64,000 nt of DNA from assembly GCA_016648135.1 (NCBI GenBank), contig JADDOH010002651.1, positions 1 to 64,000 of the forward strand, given 5' to 3'. Shown one piece after another: positions 11,287 through 24,032 of this stretch; positions within the stretch are counted from its first letter, which is position 1, and each line of letters begins with the position of its first letter. The position numbers and the translations under genes are program-made. The DNA comes from Agrypnia vestita. Its lineage: Eukaryota > Arthropoda > Insecta > Trichoptera > Phryganeidae. The notes below the pieces were generated by a model that was given only the letters and a program-made list of their open reading frames with translations, was not told the DNA's origin and ran no database searches.

Positions 11287-11710
11287 GTATAATCGTGTTA
11301 TATTTCGATCCAGACATATTAGATATTTAGTATAGCTATAGTAATCTAGTTTATTCACTTAGAAAATGAGTACGGAGTTTAGGATATTATTATCTTATTT
11401 TGGGTGTGAACCAGCAGATGTTAGAAATATTTTTTAGTTAATATCGTATGCTAAAAATATTTTTAGTTAATATATTGTATAGAAAATTATTTTATAGAAA
11501 CATTATTTCTTAAGAAGAATTGCATTGCAGAGTAATATTGTATAGAACAATATTTTTAAAAATTATATCAGTTCATCGTATTTGTTGGAATCTGCCTGCT
11601 TCAGCCTTCACCTCCCACTTACAGAATATTATGCGTACATCATATATGAAAATGATTCGTATTGAATTGCAATGAAATATATATATTAGATTTAACTTCG
11701 CGACGCCATC

Positions 11711-14700
11711 TAGACATGAAGTACTTATTTTAATAATTAAAGGTTTACCCCTTCAACAATTGATGTCACTAATTATTTGTTTGTTTTCGAATGTCTTGGA
11801 TTTTCTGAATATTAATTTGATGTAAAAAAAGTTTATCTGTAATACTATAGATCTCGCTTTTTTATATATATATTTTAAACATTCTGTGAGTGAACTTTTT
11901 ATAAAAGGCATATAAATAATGGAAATGAAATACGTTGCGGATATATAATACAATATATTTTTTGTTCCATTACACTATTTTACACCCTTTTTAGAATCGT
12001 TTGAAAACGCAACGTCAAAGCAATTGCTCAGGAATAAGATATGTAAAAAAAAGATTATTCAATCCAGATCCCTAGTACGATTTATATGTTTTCCATGTAG
12101 AATTGTGGTTCCTTGTTACACAATGGCAATCACTATTCAGTAGTTTCACTTTAAAATAATTTTTCTTAAGAGCCCTTATGCAAAAGAACTGTCAAAAATC
12201 GTGTTGTTACAAAGTTTAACTTATTGAAAGTACAACAACATGAGGCGCTGGCAGCCGAGTGTGATACGTCAATAAGCGCGCGGCTCAGGCTACATGCAAG
12301 TGTCGCGTCACCAAATTACACGGTCTTGAGATTTATATTAATTTAATTATATCCCATGATTTTTCACGGGTGTACAGCTACTTATATAGTATAACAATAT
12401 ATATTGGGTGGTGACACAGCAGGTCGCAAGCACGGCCGAAACAAGAAAAGAAGCGCCGCGAAATTTCCTTTTAAAATGACTTGCTTGTTTACTGTTGCTA
12501 GCAGGAACATTCACTAGAATACCCAAGAGGTCGGAAATTTGATCTTCGTCCCGGATGAACAGAACCTTAGTGTTATTTTATTTGTTCTATGTCTGACGAT
12601 TTGAGACACATGCTATATTTCTGCGTCAATGAGACACACGAGATAAGCTAATCATCGTGGTCTCGTGATGTGTCTAGAACTTGGCTCATAATACGTCTTT
12701 ATTCCTATTGGTTTTGAGCCATGTCGGTTGCAGCATTTAAAAATAACTATAGAATCCTTTGCTTTATCTATATATCTCAAAGAGGGCTGACCTTCTACGC
12801 TTTCTCACAACCTTCCTTGTCTTTCCCCAACAAAAAAATATAAATCAATGTTTTAATTTTACCTACCTAGAGGAAATGCGTTTTAAAGTGTGAATGGAGA
12901 CTTATTTCGAATATACTATTCTGTCCATTTCCGAAAGAAAAATTATCACAAGAACTATTGCTATATCTAAACGAGAAAATGTTATTTATAGGTCATTATT
13001 TGGTTCCCTTATTACTTCATCAGCCGTAAAAAATTAACTTAATCTCTCTTAAAAACTTGACAATTTGTAGATTTTTTTATCCAACGGACCATCGAAATAG
13101 AATTACATAAAACAAGGGCGTTTAATTTTAATGAATGCTATTAAATTCAAATACACTCGATTAGTATATATGAAATACATCACTGTAATAGTAAAGGTAG
13201 CGAATTATAGTCGAGTACGCAAACTCTATATTATGTTGGTATTGCATTTAGCAGATGCACAGTTATGGCTGAGACTAATCGCAGAAGCCGCGAATCCAAC
13301 GCATTCCAAGCGCGTGCATTCCGCTGTACCGCTGGAATCAATGCAATTTCCTCAATCATCTTACGTCTTAGGGCCATATTGTGGGCGAGATTAATTAGCG
13401 TTTGTGACACACGTCTGCGGGCCGCACCGCGTTGTGTCGCTGCTTGCCAGCCCTGCTTTAGCGTTGCTCCAGCCCTGGCACAGCCGGTGAATAAACACCG
13501 AGTGTGCTCGGTATGATAAGCCAAAAATCAGGGTTGGCACCTTAGCCTGCGGTGAAGCTATTTTACTTTTAATTCTAATCAAAGTTTGTTTTTGAGCGAT
13601 AGCTACAATTCTTAACGAAACAATGAGCTTGTCGTCAGCTCATGTATTATTGGTTTAAAAGAAGAGAAAAACATAAAACCACGTAATTACTCCAGAAATA
13701 ATAACGATTTAGGGAATTAAATATTTACATGTGTTACTTTGTTCTCTATTATTACAAATGGGATCTTTGATTTTTTTATCTTACAGGTATTTTCTTATTT
13801 ATTTAATTTATTAAAATATTTTTATTTTATGCTACTGGGCTTCCCTTGAAATTTGCATGCTTACATATATTAATTTCGTATTACCTTACATTTTACAAAA
13901 ACAAACAAAATAATACAATATATATCCTTTTGCGGTGAAGTATAATATTTGAGACCACTAGATATATTAACAACCACCCCATTTTCTTTAAATATATCAT
14001 GCCTCTATTCAATATTCTTCTGACTCACGTTGTATTACTCTTATGTCTGTCAGAACTAAATCGCAATTGCTTTCGATCATGAATTTGGAAAATGCATAAT
14101 TAAAAAATTAAAATACCATTCTGAAATTCTGAATTAAATATCGCTAGATAATGATATTTATTGTTTTAATCCGATAGCCGTTTTTTTTTTGCAAAATTTA
14201 AATATTTTTCCCTTCAAATTTTACATTAAAAGTTAAAAATACACAGCGTCTTATCGTAAGATGATCGTTTAAAATCTTTTGGAAAATTATTTCTAGGTAA
14301 TATATGTACCTATCCTATCTCTTAATCACGTGTTTTATTTGTGTAAACACTTGTTTTTGATTCTGCTTCTCATCTCGTGCATACAATTTATAAATGTGTA
14401 TTTAAATACAAATTGTAATGGTGTATGTATCAATGATGTAATACAAATTGTTTTAAATCATAAATAAAAGATTGATAATGCTTCAAAAGGCAAAACGCAT
14501 CAAAAGCAAATTATAAGAGTAAAATTAAAAACACGTATTTAATTTCCATAAACGTAATAAAATTACTTGTTTTAATAATATACATAGACGTTTTAACACG
14601 AATTGATAAAACAATAACGTAAATTGTAGTAATGTGTGTACATTTTTATAAAAATGTTGATAGATAAAATACTTGGGCTGATTTAAAGTATGATTAAACA

Positions 14701-16856
14701 ATATTTTAACCCCTCCAAAATGTTGAGTTTAAACAAACACCGAGAATAACATTTAACCAAATAAAACAGTCAAGTGTTCCTCGATTTAATCCTATACGAA
14801 CGCTGAAAAAGACGATTTGACTGGGAAAATCCAGATGTTAGCCCTACCTCCACGGGTGTTGTAACATAGGTCATGCGGGGCTGGAGGCGGAGAGGGGAGG
14901 AGGGGGGCTTACTAACCCCCTTCAATAAGTCTAACAGACACACATACACACGAACACGTACACGGGGTGGTACAACCGTAATTAAGACGCACATTGACGA
15001 GCAGTATGTATTAGTAGAACGGGAATCAATTAACTGTACTGTTTTTAATTGGCACCTGAACGTTGGGAGTTTTCACCGTGTGAACATAATTCTTGGCGGA
15101 TTAATCAACTATTGGTGTTTCTAATTAAAGCCACCGAGTTCTGTGTGTCAAGGATATGGGGTTCTTTGAATGTGTTGAAATGAAGCGACAAGAATTTGAA
15201 ATTAGTTTTTTTCGATATTATTACTGTGTACACCTACCTATCTATCTATACATTAAATGTTTATATGTTTCTAAAAATACTTTCAACATTTTGTATCTTA
15301 ATCCATTTATTTTACGCATTGTAACTGTTTTATTTTCTCGTCTATGTAAAACGGATTTTCGACATTTGACATTTCCGGAAAATATTTTAATTCTCAATAA
15401 AATGTTGTAGACATCTATTTCGGCGATTTTTATTGTTTTTCTAAAACAAACTGTTATAAAATCATTCTTTTGTCAATAGTATTTTGAAATATTTTTTTCC
15501 CTGCAGAAAATTTTTCTCCCTCTACAGATCTCTATCTCTATATCAACCCTGTTGTCCCCAAGGACCAACCAATAAAGACGGAAAATCCGCGCTCACATAT
15601 GCTTTGCCCAGTAACTTTTCCTCTCGTAACATATTGCTTAAGCTTTTAATAGATATAATTTTGCTTCATACATAAATTATTATATTTCCCTTTAAGTGAT
15701 TTTAATACTTACCTAAAAAAAGCTAAATCAAAAACATCTGAACTATTAGAATTTATAAGTATACCTTCAATTATTGTGTTCTAAAATTTGAAGCTGTATA
15801 GTGAAAATAATTATAAGATTCTTTAATATACGAATATACGATAATTAATTATACGATCTTTTCAAGTTTATCTTTTCCCTAACACCTCTTACAGAAAAAT
15901 CCTCCCCTGTTTCCTTAGAACTTTCACCCGACCTGCATGCGAAGAATTCATTTATTTTTTCCCCTTTAAAAATTGCTTCGCTAAATAAGGAGAGTGGGGT
16001 TGATGCGATGTCGATGTATTACACCATAAAACTTGGGCCATCAGTCTCTTCTATTTTTTTTCCCCACAAAACCATTCCTTGTCATAAAATTATTACACAG
16101 CCTTCGCTGCCATCTACCCCTATTTCCCTCCAGCGCGACAACACAATACAGAAAAATGAAGTTGGTAATGTTAACAAATGAACTTTACGACTTTATCACT
16201 CTAAGATGGACATAACTATTTCATCAGGTCACTACTATTTAAAAATTAAGGAATTCAGAACAGTTATACAATAATCCTTATACTTATTTATAAAGTATAA
16301 TAAAAATAATCCAGTACAGTACAGTATTTAATGTAAGAAATTACTCAGTTTTAACAGTTAAAAATGATTTTTTACAAAATTGTAACGATAAAATAAGTAA
16401 ATACACATTACAACGAAGTATTCTGAATCAGTATCTAGATCAGAAATTTACAGTTACAGAATTTTTGATAAATTTTGTTTGTGACTAAGTATTTAAAGTA
16501 GAGAGGCTAATAAGTAGAGGCTAACAACTCACTTCTTCAAAATGTCACATCTGTAAAGCGCCCTTGAAGTGTCTTTCATGCAAGAAAGACGCTATAAGAA
16601 TTATCATAAACATAAACGTAATTAAGCCCATAAAAGATTTTCATATACTAAACAATTACTAAAATAATCTAATTGTGTGTTAGAATTCGTACCATTTACA
16701 ATTTATGATTTATTTATTTAGTTTTTTCCTGATCTGGTTTTTACGTCTGCTAAATTTATTTCATTTGACGTAATTAACTATCAAAAATATTTATACTTTT
16801 TTTAATAACGTTTACTTTATTAAAAACATTGTATAAACGCATACGTTTGTGTCTAT
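11711..16856. other. Long stretch without recognised genes
   Basis: AT-rich, with GC-richer patches at about 12240-12480, 13250-13550 and 14850-15120. The last contains a G-rich run (14877-14909) next to a short GGGGGGCTTACTAACCCCC hairpin. The patches show no repeat relation to other parts of the window and could be conserved non-coding DNA. Confidence 0.4.
13231..13524 (-). CDS. Unrecognised ORF, 97 codons (doubtful)
   Basis: An open frame in a GC-richer island, rich in alanine, arginine and leucine (for example MALRRKMIEEIALIPAVQ). I recognise no domain. Overlapping frames of 83, 87 and 63 codons on both strands show that base composition alone favours open frames here. It could be a transposase N-terminus or a host exon, but there is no positive evidence for either. 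Confidence 0.12.
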   Translation of the reverse strand: MAYHTEHTRCLFTGCARAGATLKQGWQAATQRGAARRRVSQTLINLAHNMALRRKMIEEIALIPAVQRNARAWNALDSRLLRLVSAITVHLLNAIPT

Positions 16857-17018
16857 CCTAACGAAGATATAGTGGTATCGAAACTAGTAGACGTAAAATT
16901 ACTTCATGTGGTTTAAACAAAATTTTTAATAAATTAAAATTAAAAGCAATTATAACTTTTTAATCACTTGGAGTAAATTTACGTTTACCGGTTTCGATAC
17001 CACTGTATCTTCGTCAGG
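16857..17018. repeat. Foldback of a Penelope-like terminal sequence
   Basis: Two 41-bp arms (16857-16897 and 16978-17018) are inverted copies with about six mismatches, around an 80-bp AT-rich spacer. Read outward in, each spells CCTGACGAAGAT...GTATCGAAACC, the 'CCTGATGAAGG...CCGAAAC' signature seen at the ends of Penelope-like elements elsewhere in this window (53.0, 55.1, 58.4 and 62.6 kb). No coding part remains. Confidence 0.55.
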
Positions 17019-18660
17019 ACGGAAGCATACTAACTATTCATTACTTATTTGAGAAAACAAATTAATTTTTGAACGGGGGCGTGGCTTATAAAAAGCAATA
17101 AATTTCATATCCAGTCAAGAATAAGTAATAATTTTATTCGAAGTGTGAGTTAATACGGCTTACTTTATGGAGGTGTGACCAAAGTACAACGAGCGAGAAT
17201 TATTTCAGTATGAATTATGTCACAATATATCTACGTGGCTTTCTCAAGAATCGGAATTTTGAAAACGCAATATTTATTGTGCTAATACAAAAATCGTGAA
17301 ATTTCTATTACTTAAGTACCAATCTACCCGATATTCACTTATTTGATATTTTCACTTGCAAAAAAATCAATATATTTTTTCAATTTCGTCAAATTTCAAA
17401 AAAAATTCGTATTATAAAAATTAAAATTACGAATTACCGCGTATTTTCGAATTATCGGGGTTAATCTATTATGAAATTAACATTTGGGAATTTTTTATTT
17501 GAAAATGTCGAACTATAGAGAATTTCGAATTATCGGAGTTCGAATTAACGGCACTTTACTGTACGGAAACTGATACACACTATATATGTATGTTAACTTA
17601 GAGTTTTTAAAGATAATTATCGTCAAAATGTTATCAAAAGCATATACATAAACTAAAGAAATGAAATTGTAGGGTAAAATTAAAAAATTATTTAAAATCT
17701 CAGTGATTACAATATTTTCTGTAAAACAACCATTTTTAACAATCCCTTGAATAGAATTATCAAAAATTTTAATCAGAAATGCACCCTCAAGCAACCGACA
17801 TATAATTTATTGTCTATAGGTAAATTCTGGTTCACATAGAAGTCCAGCCCCAGGGCATAGCAGCGAGCAATCGGCGATAACCTGCTGGTAAATTGTAATT
17901 ATCCCTGCTTTTCGCCTGCAATAATTTCTGTTTTCAATATATGATTACTAATGTTTCTTACAACCATTCTTGATTACGGGTATATCTCACTTGTTTACGC
18001 AAATCAAATTTGTTTCTTAGAAACAGTCGAATCTAGAGAAACTCGTCCTGAAGTGTGTATTTTCCAACTGAAACCGTATAATAAGTATATTGGCCCATCT
18101 TTATATCTCCGAATTTTTTGTAGTAGTCAAGTAAATTTTTCGTGGAATTGCATGTTTCTTCGAAAGGTCTAATGTGAGGTGAGAACTGCATGCACATCAC
18201 ATGCAGAAATGACATTGTTATAATATAATTCAATAGTTGCTCGCACTAATCTTTTTGTCTGAATTCCAACTATCGAATCATATGTTGAGTACTTTATTTT
18301 GTCTCTTATAATTTTTATTTGAATTAATTAGTTTATTTATTACTACTAACAGTACAAATTCAATCTGTTTCTGTTAACATGAATAAGTTTATAGCAAAAT
18401 TTCGTTAAATTAATTAAATGAAAGGGTATTGAACATTTTATACGCAATATGAATACGTTTATTTATGATGAAATTGTCATCAATGATACCTTCGTGGGAT
18501 ATAAAAGCAAAGGAAGAATATCTAAAAAAATTGAATGCTATCATCGAGGATTATTAATTTAAAATAAACTAAAGTCGAGATTTTATAGGAAATAAAACCT
18601 GTAATATTCATAGGAACCATGATTTTGAAATGGATAGATGCATAAAATATATGATTCAGT
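17019..18660. other. Non-coding stretch
   Basis: AT-rich, nothing recognised. A 93-codon minus frame at 17513-17794 and overlapping frames near 18.0-18.2 kb look like chance. Confidence 0.45.
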
Positions 18661-18672
18661 ATTTTCTTTCTT

Positions 18673-18673
<1 letters not shown>

Positions 18674-18703
<30 letters not shown>

Positions 18704-18706
18704 ATA
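18674..18706. repeat. (CA)n-(TA)n microsatellite
   Basis: Alternating purine-pyrimidine run of CA repeats passing into TA repeats, immediately next to the first SINE copy. Confidence 0.85.
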
Positions 18707-18846
18707 AGAAATAAATAAATGAAATTAAGAGAAATACACATATATCAAATAATAAAAATAAATACTGGAACCTGGATTCGAACCACGGACCTCTGTCTTA
18801 CGTGGACCGCGTGTTACCAATTTCACTATCCCAGCTACTTAATAAG
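18703..18846 (-). mobile_element. tRNA-derived SINE, copy A of a pair
   Basis: On the minus strand a tRNA-like head has GCTGGGATAGTGAAATTGG as A-box region and GGTTCGAATCC as a perfect B-box, followed by an AT-rich tail. Near-identical to 19080-19208, including the ATAAGAAATAAATAAATG tail, so the two are about 380 bp apart in the same orientation. Not a tRNA gene: the acceptor stem is missing. Confidence 0.75.
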
Positions 18847-19079
18847 TCGTCAATATTTGATAGTTATATGTTTCTCTTTGAATTATCAATTCACTTATTT
18901 ATATTCTTCCATTTTTATTCGGGGAGTAATCGATTATTACGAGAATACCAAACGAAGCTTTGACGTCTTCCCGCTAGTCATTTTCCAAATAATGGAAGTA
19001 TTCTTTGCTAAACTGCAAATAAATTATATATGTTATTTATATTTTTCATTTATTTATGGAAGCGAGTCCCGTAATATTT

Positions 19080-19208
19080 AATAAGAAATAAATAAATGAA
19101 ATTAAGGGAAATACACAAATATCAAATAATAAAAAAAAAAATGCTGGAACCTGGATTCGAACCACGGACCTCTGACAGCGTGTTACCAATTTTACTATCA
19201 CAGCTACT
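19080..19208 (-). mobile_element. tRNA-derived SINE, copy B of a pair
   Basis: Same family as copy A, with the A-box-like and B-box motifs and the same tail, but a deletion in the anticodon region. Beside it lies a 41-bp inverted repeat containing GGGACTCGCTTCCATAAATA (arms about 19029-19070 and 19213-19253), so the pair is embedded in a rearranged structure. Confidence 0.7.
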
Positions 19209-19258
19209 TAATAGACTTAGGGACTCGCTTCCATAAATAAATAAAAAATATAAATAAC

Positions 19259-19312
19259 ATATTTATATATATATATCTGTGTGTGTGTGTATGTATATAT
19301 ATAAATATATAT
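19259..19312. repeat. TA/TG microsatellite
   Basis: Run of TATATA and GTGTGT dinucleotides. Confidence 0.8.
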
Positions 19313-22300
19313 TGTTTGTATATTCAGTTATGCGTTGTCAAGTATTTCATATATTTTATTACATGTCAGATTTTCTTATTACTAATACTTCTGTCCTTGT
19401 ATGGAAAGGAACGGCCGAACATCTGCCATCCGCTTATCACGAGTATGTTGAAATATATTTTTCGGCGATATTACTTTTAAATTTTCCGCTTTCAAGTGTC
19501 AGGCGACACTGACAGCTGGTCTTAGCTTGTATTATTTTTTAGCGGTTTTTCGCCAAATATAATAGCGGCTTTGGCACCTAAAAATTATGAGCATAAAACA
19601 AGAGGTTTAGTAATTTTGCGCTCAATCTATTTTGCTTAAACTCATTGGACTGACTTTAATATTAAATAAATGTTTCAATGAGTATGACATTGTTAACTGT
19701 TTCTGAAGTCGAACTCATAACCATATGTATGATGGTATATTGCGGAGATGGTAGACGAAATGAAACACTATTATATTTATTATTTTATTATTTATTATTA
19801 TAAATACCCTATTGGGTTTTTATAGTAATATATAGAGTGTAAGAATTTTGTACCTACATACCTAATTCAAATTTTTATTAAAGTTAGCTTAAATAAAATT
19901 TATTTTTAATACCTAATTAAAATAACATGTTGTATGGAATAAATGTTGAATAGATATTGAGAAAAAGCATCGTGTATTTCAACTATAAAATGGCTATTGC
20001 AAGCTTCGATGAGATTAACACTTAACAAAGCGCCGAACAATATGTCAGAAACTTTGCATTAAAATATTCGATCACATTTGAAGGCTTTTGTAAAATGCGT
20101 GGACGACCATTTTACAATCCGAGCCCGGCTCACCCGTTCCTTGATTTTATCCACATAAATCGGCTTTCACGCTGTAAGCGGGGGCGCTTGTCAGGTCTGT
20201 CTTGTCAAATGAAATTATGTTTCCACCATAGTTCTCCAGAATTTTCCATTATCAGAGTCACTCAATGCAAAGTTTGACAGTCGTTATGCTTTTTAGGAGA
20301 TATTAAAGGCTCCAGCGCTCGGCTGTTTCAGGAGAGAATGGACCAAATTAACGAGAGATCATTTTCCCAGTCCATCAGTGGTGTCGGAGGCCATGTTACT
20401 ACAGCCTTCCACTCGATGTCTAATGGGATAACGTTGTGAATTAAAATCAGCCTTAACTTATAGGAAACGTTTAAAATGAATATTTTATTTTTTAGATATT
20501 TAAAAAAAATGTATATAAAAAAATAAGAATGAACATAAATGAGATATAAAAATGTGTTTACTTGAAGTAAAAGTATAATGCTTTTCTTATAATTATTAAT
20601 ATAGATATTTATATATTTTTAATGATAACACGATATATACTAGGTGGTTCTGAGAGTTCACCTCTCGGAGGGAAAATGTGCGGCTCTGTTATGTAATCAA
20701 ATTTACAAATACTTTCAACTAATCTTCAACTGTCTGTTCCGGTTCGGTGCCGGCCTTATTCTGTTGGACGCATATCTCCGCGTATTCTCTATCCTTGATT
20801 GGTTATCCTGGTTATGTCGGTGTCCAAAATAATAGCCGTTGGTCAATGCCGACCGCTATCTGGTCCCGTCTCTTTCCTGCAGGTCATTCCCTGAGCCTGA
20901 GACAGTGCGAATCTTGTTCGTAACAACTACATTGTTCGTAGGACATGCACTTTGTTTATGTTCGTAGGATTTATGCAACACTATTTCACAAGCAAATTAC
21001 CGTCGTTGTCTTTGCACCTCAACGAAAATGTTCACACTACTTCCAAATACAGAATTATAAAATTGACACTATTTAACATAATTAAGATTATTCATATGAA
21101 ACCGAAATTTAGAAGTAGGATATTTAATTAAAATAATAATTATATTTATTTATTTTGTTAATTATATTTATTTTATATTTTGTTTATTTGATTTATTTTA
21201 TTTGTTTATTTATACAGTAGATACATGTGTTTTTTTATAATGAATTGATTCTATATTATAACATTTTTACAGACATTATACTCCCCATAATATGAGCCAA
21301 AGCTCGAGCTTATGGGAGGATTATTATAACTTAAACAATACTAAACTATTTAAAATTTATAATTATAATATTATGAATATATTTAATATTGAAAGCATTA
21401 ACTTTGTGGTTAGATATTTAAAAAAATGTGATAATTATATAAACGAAATGAAATCTTTCATAAATCATAGGTACTCTAATATTTTTATTTTTATCGTTAT
21501 GTATTTTTTTACATTTAATTTATATTAATATTATATTAATATAATAAAATAATATAATTTTAAAATATATAAAATACACTTCTATATCAACACATATTTA
21601 ATTGTAGCGATAGGCGACAGGGCTCCTTCACGTCACCTCTAATTGCCTCATTACATGGAGGTGACCTTAAAATTATTTTACTGGCTTTTTACATTTTGCC
21701 ACGAGTCTTTTTATTTGAAAATGGATTTAGTGCAAAAGTCTTTTGCGATTGTATTTTCATTCTTATCCACTAAATAATAATACGAATTTATAAAAATTTA
21801 AAGCTTTACACATACATATATCTAAACCTATGTATATGATCATTTCTTAGTTACATTTTTCCATATCACACTTTTTTAAATCTTAAAATCTCTGCCGCCT
21901 TGATTTTAAGCGTAGTTTATATTGAACCGTAATAGTTTTGCAACATTGACCTACCGCTGATTTAAATTAATTTAATCTAGCTGGGCAATCCAACAAAGCG
22001 AAGAATATAGTAATGCTGTCAAGAAATCGCTTAAAATAATGAATGCAGCAGTAATGTGTGTAACGTGCAGCGTACACCGCCCCGCCGCCATCCCATTCAC
22101 ACTGCGAAGAGAAGTCTTTGTCGCGCCGCGTCGTGTCGGACGTCGCCAGAGCGGAAAACTTCGGCCGCACTAAATCGCTCTTGTCATGCTTTTAGACTTC
22201 GCATAAAGCGGGTGCGCGACGAGTGTTGAATTGGGTTCCATAGCATAAATTTTACATGACAACGTAGAGCCATCTAATGGGTCCGCTGCCGCTGCAGGCC

Positions 22301-23100
22301 GCTGCCCGACGGCTGACGGCGTCCCTGAAGATTATCGCGGGGCGGCCGGAGAAATGGAAAAATCGGAATACGGTTCACGTGACGGAACAAAATGGCGGAC
22401 GAAAATTTTCCCGTAAACAACAAACTCTAATGGAACGCTGTAAAATGTGATGTTTATATCAGGGTGCTTTAAATTTGATCGGAACGAAAAGTGGATCAAG
22501 CGGGTAATCATCATCAAACTTTATGGCTTGTGTAAGTCATTTGGCATTTGAAGTCGTCACATTTATTAAGTCGATTATTTTGTATGGGTACCTATTTTAT
22601 TTAAATCTGTCTTTAAGTTTTTTAGAGTCGTAAAATATGTTATAAAGCGTCGGAAGCTTAAACAACTCTTACATTTATTATATATTCATGTTATAACATG
22701 AATAGATTATTTTGACAATGCCGTTATTCATTAGATAGTAAAGAACCTTACTTCTTATATTAAAGTTAATTTCTTTAAGAATAATTTTAAATATTTTGAA
22801 TACCTACCTACGAAGTGTGAACAAAGGCAATTTTAATGATTTTTTCAAGAAAACCTATATGAATTATGGTATTGGCATTATTTTTACATGAAAGTAAATA
22901 ATTTTAAGAATATGTTAATTCTTGAGTTTTGTCGACTTCCGAAAAAAAGGTCCTCCGGGGTGATCAGTTTCATTTCATCTGTAATCAACAGAATAAAAAA
23001 AAAAACAAAAAAATTATCAAAATTTACACCATATTTTAGTCTTTGACGTAAAGGTTTTTGAGAATATAGATTTTTGACAAAATGGCGGGCGTTTGAATTT
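19313..23100. other. Stretch without recognised genes; GC-richer island at 22.06-22.39 kb
   Basis: Mostly AT-rich. Two segments stand out: 20090-20450, and 22060-22390 with many CpG dinucleotides (for example GTCGCGCCGCGTCGTGTCGG near 22118). They resemble conserved non-coding DNA or a promoter region more than repeats. No exon could be supported. A perfect 18-bp palindrome TTCATGTTATAACATGAA lies at about 22685-22702. Confidence 0.4.
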
Positions 23101-23108
23101 AAAAAAAC

Positions 23109-23186
23109 ATATTTTACCGGGATTCGAATCACGGATCTCCTCCTATCCGGAGCAGGTGCATTAACCAATTACGCTATAGCAGCCTC
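23109..23186 (-). mobile_element. tRNA-derived SINE (second type)
   Basis: Minus strand: TATAGCGTAATTGGTTAA as A-box region and GATTCGAATCC as B-box, about 45 nt apart. A second, truncated copy with only the A-box half follows at 23321-23361. Distinct from the 18.7 kb family. Confidence 0.7.
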
Positions 23187-23320
23187 GTACATTTCTGTGA
23201 ATATATCGACCTTATCTGTAAGTTATGTGAAATTTAAAACCAAATTTTTTAATTAATAAGAAAAACATACCTACAGAAAAATCAAATCAACGAAAAAATA
23301 TATATAAAAAGGAGGAAATT

Positions 23321-23361
23321 TGGAGCAGGCGCGTTAACCAATTACGCTATAGCGGCCTTCT
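23321..23361 (-). mobile_element. Truncated tRNA-derived SINE head
   Basis: Repeats the A-box half of the element at 23109-23186 (GGAGCAGGCGCGTTAACCAA on the plus strand), without the B-box. Confidence 0.65.
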
Positions 23362-23960
23362 GTGAATTTCTTTAAAGTTTTTAGTTAATTTTCTTTTTTA
23401 TTATTAATTTTATTTTCTTATTATTTTTATAGAAATATTATATATTATTTTCACTGTCTCCTTAACTAGATCGATATATGTGTGTGATAATTGAGATAGA
23501 TATATATTGAATAAATTCAGAAAATCTTAAAATAATAACATTCGAAAAACCAAGTACGGTAGGGGGACATCAAAAATATATTCCTTCTATTTGAATCGTT
23601 AAACTAAAAGTAAAAACATGATATATTTATTCTCGGAATTTTACGCATTGCAAGAGGCTGATAAATATCGAATATTCAGATATATAAATATTATTCCGTA
23701 GATATTTATTATACCATGGATATAATTCTGTATTGAATTAATATTGTTTATGACAGTCCTAATAAACTCGACCTGGTAAGTAAGTCACGTCAAGTAACGG
23801 TTGCATTACTGCTCTTTTAACGGAATGCCGTTGCATGGCGGTGGGTTGAGCCAATCACGAACATCTTAATGACAGAACCGGACCAATGGGAGACGCCGAG
23901 GACCGCATGGCGATGCCGTGCTATACAAGGGGGATTGCGGAATGATGGCGCAACCTCGAC

Positions 23961-23989
23961 TATAAAATAAGCCGATGCGCTATGTTCAG
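23961..23989 (+). promoter_or_regulatory. TATA + initiator core promoter, copy 2
   Basis: TATAAAATA at 23961-23969 and TTCAG with its A at 23988, 27 nt from the first T of TATA. GCGGACG at 24013-24019 falls at +26 to +32, where the Drosophila pause-button motif KCGRWCG is found. Confidence 0.65.
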
Positions 23990-23990
23990 C

Positions 23991-24032
23991 CCTCAGTTGG
24001 AGAACAGCATTTGCGGACGGAGTTGCTGTCCG
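23991..24032 (+). repeat. Promoter-proximal minisatellite unit, single
   Basis: One unit only (CTCAGTTGGAGAACAGCATT... to GCTGTCCGAAC), against four in copy 1 and three in copy 3. Confidence 0.7.

Larger units (their letters stand above)
8237..11710 (+). repeat. Long promoter-bearing repeat, copy 1 (unclassified, LTR-like)
   Basis: Starts TGTGATGATCGGGATAGATA and is collinear with copies at 23477 and 47288, ending near the shared motif TCGCGAC. It is non-coding. It carries a TATA-initiator core promoter (8713-8741), a four-unit minisatellite right after it, and a conserved AATAAA at about 9548. A 424-bp unrelated repeat is inserted at 10856-11279. The combination of promoter and polyadenylation signal suggests a long LTR or a transcribed non-coding element. 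I see no primer-binding site, coding region or clear target duplication to settle it. Confidence 0.7.

Noticed and set aside
21292..21528. 78-codon plus-strand ORF
   Set aside because: Composition is almost wholly N, I, F, Y and K from AT-rich DNA; no motif.
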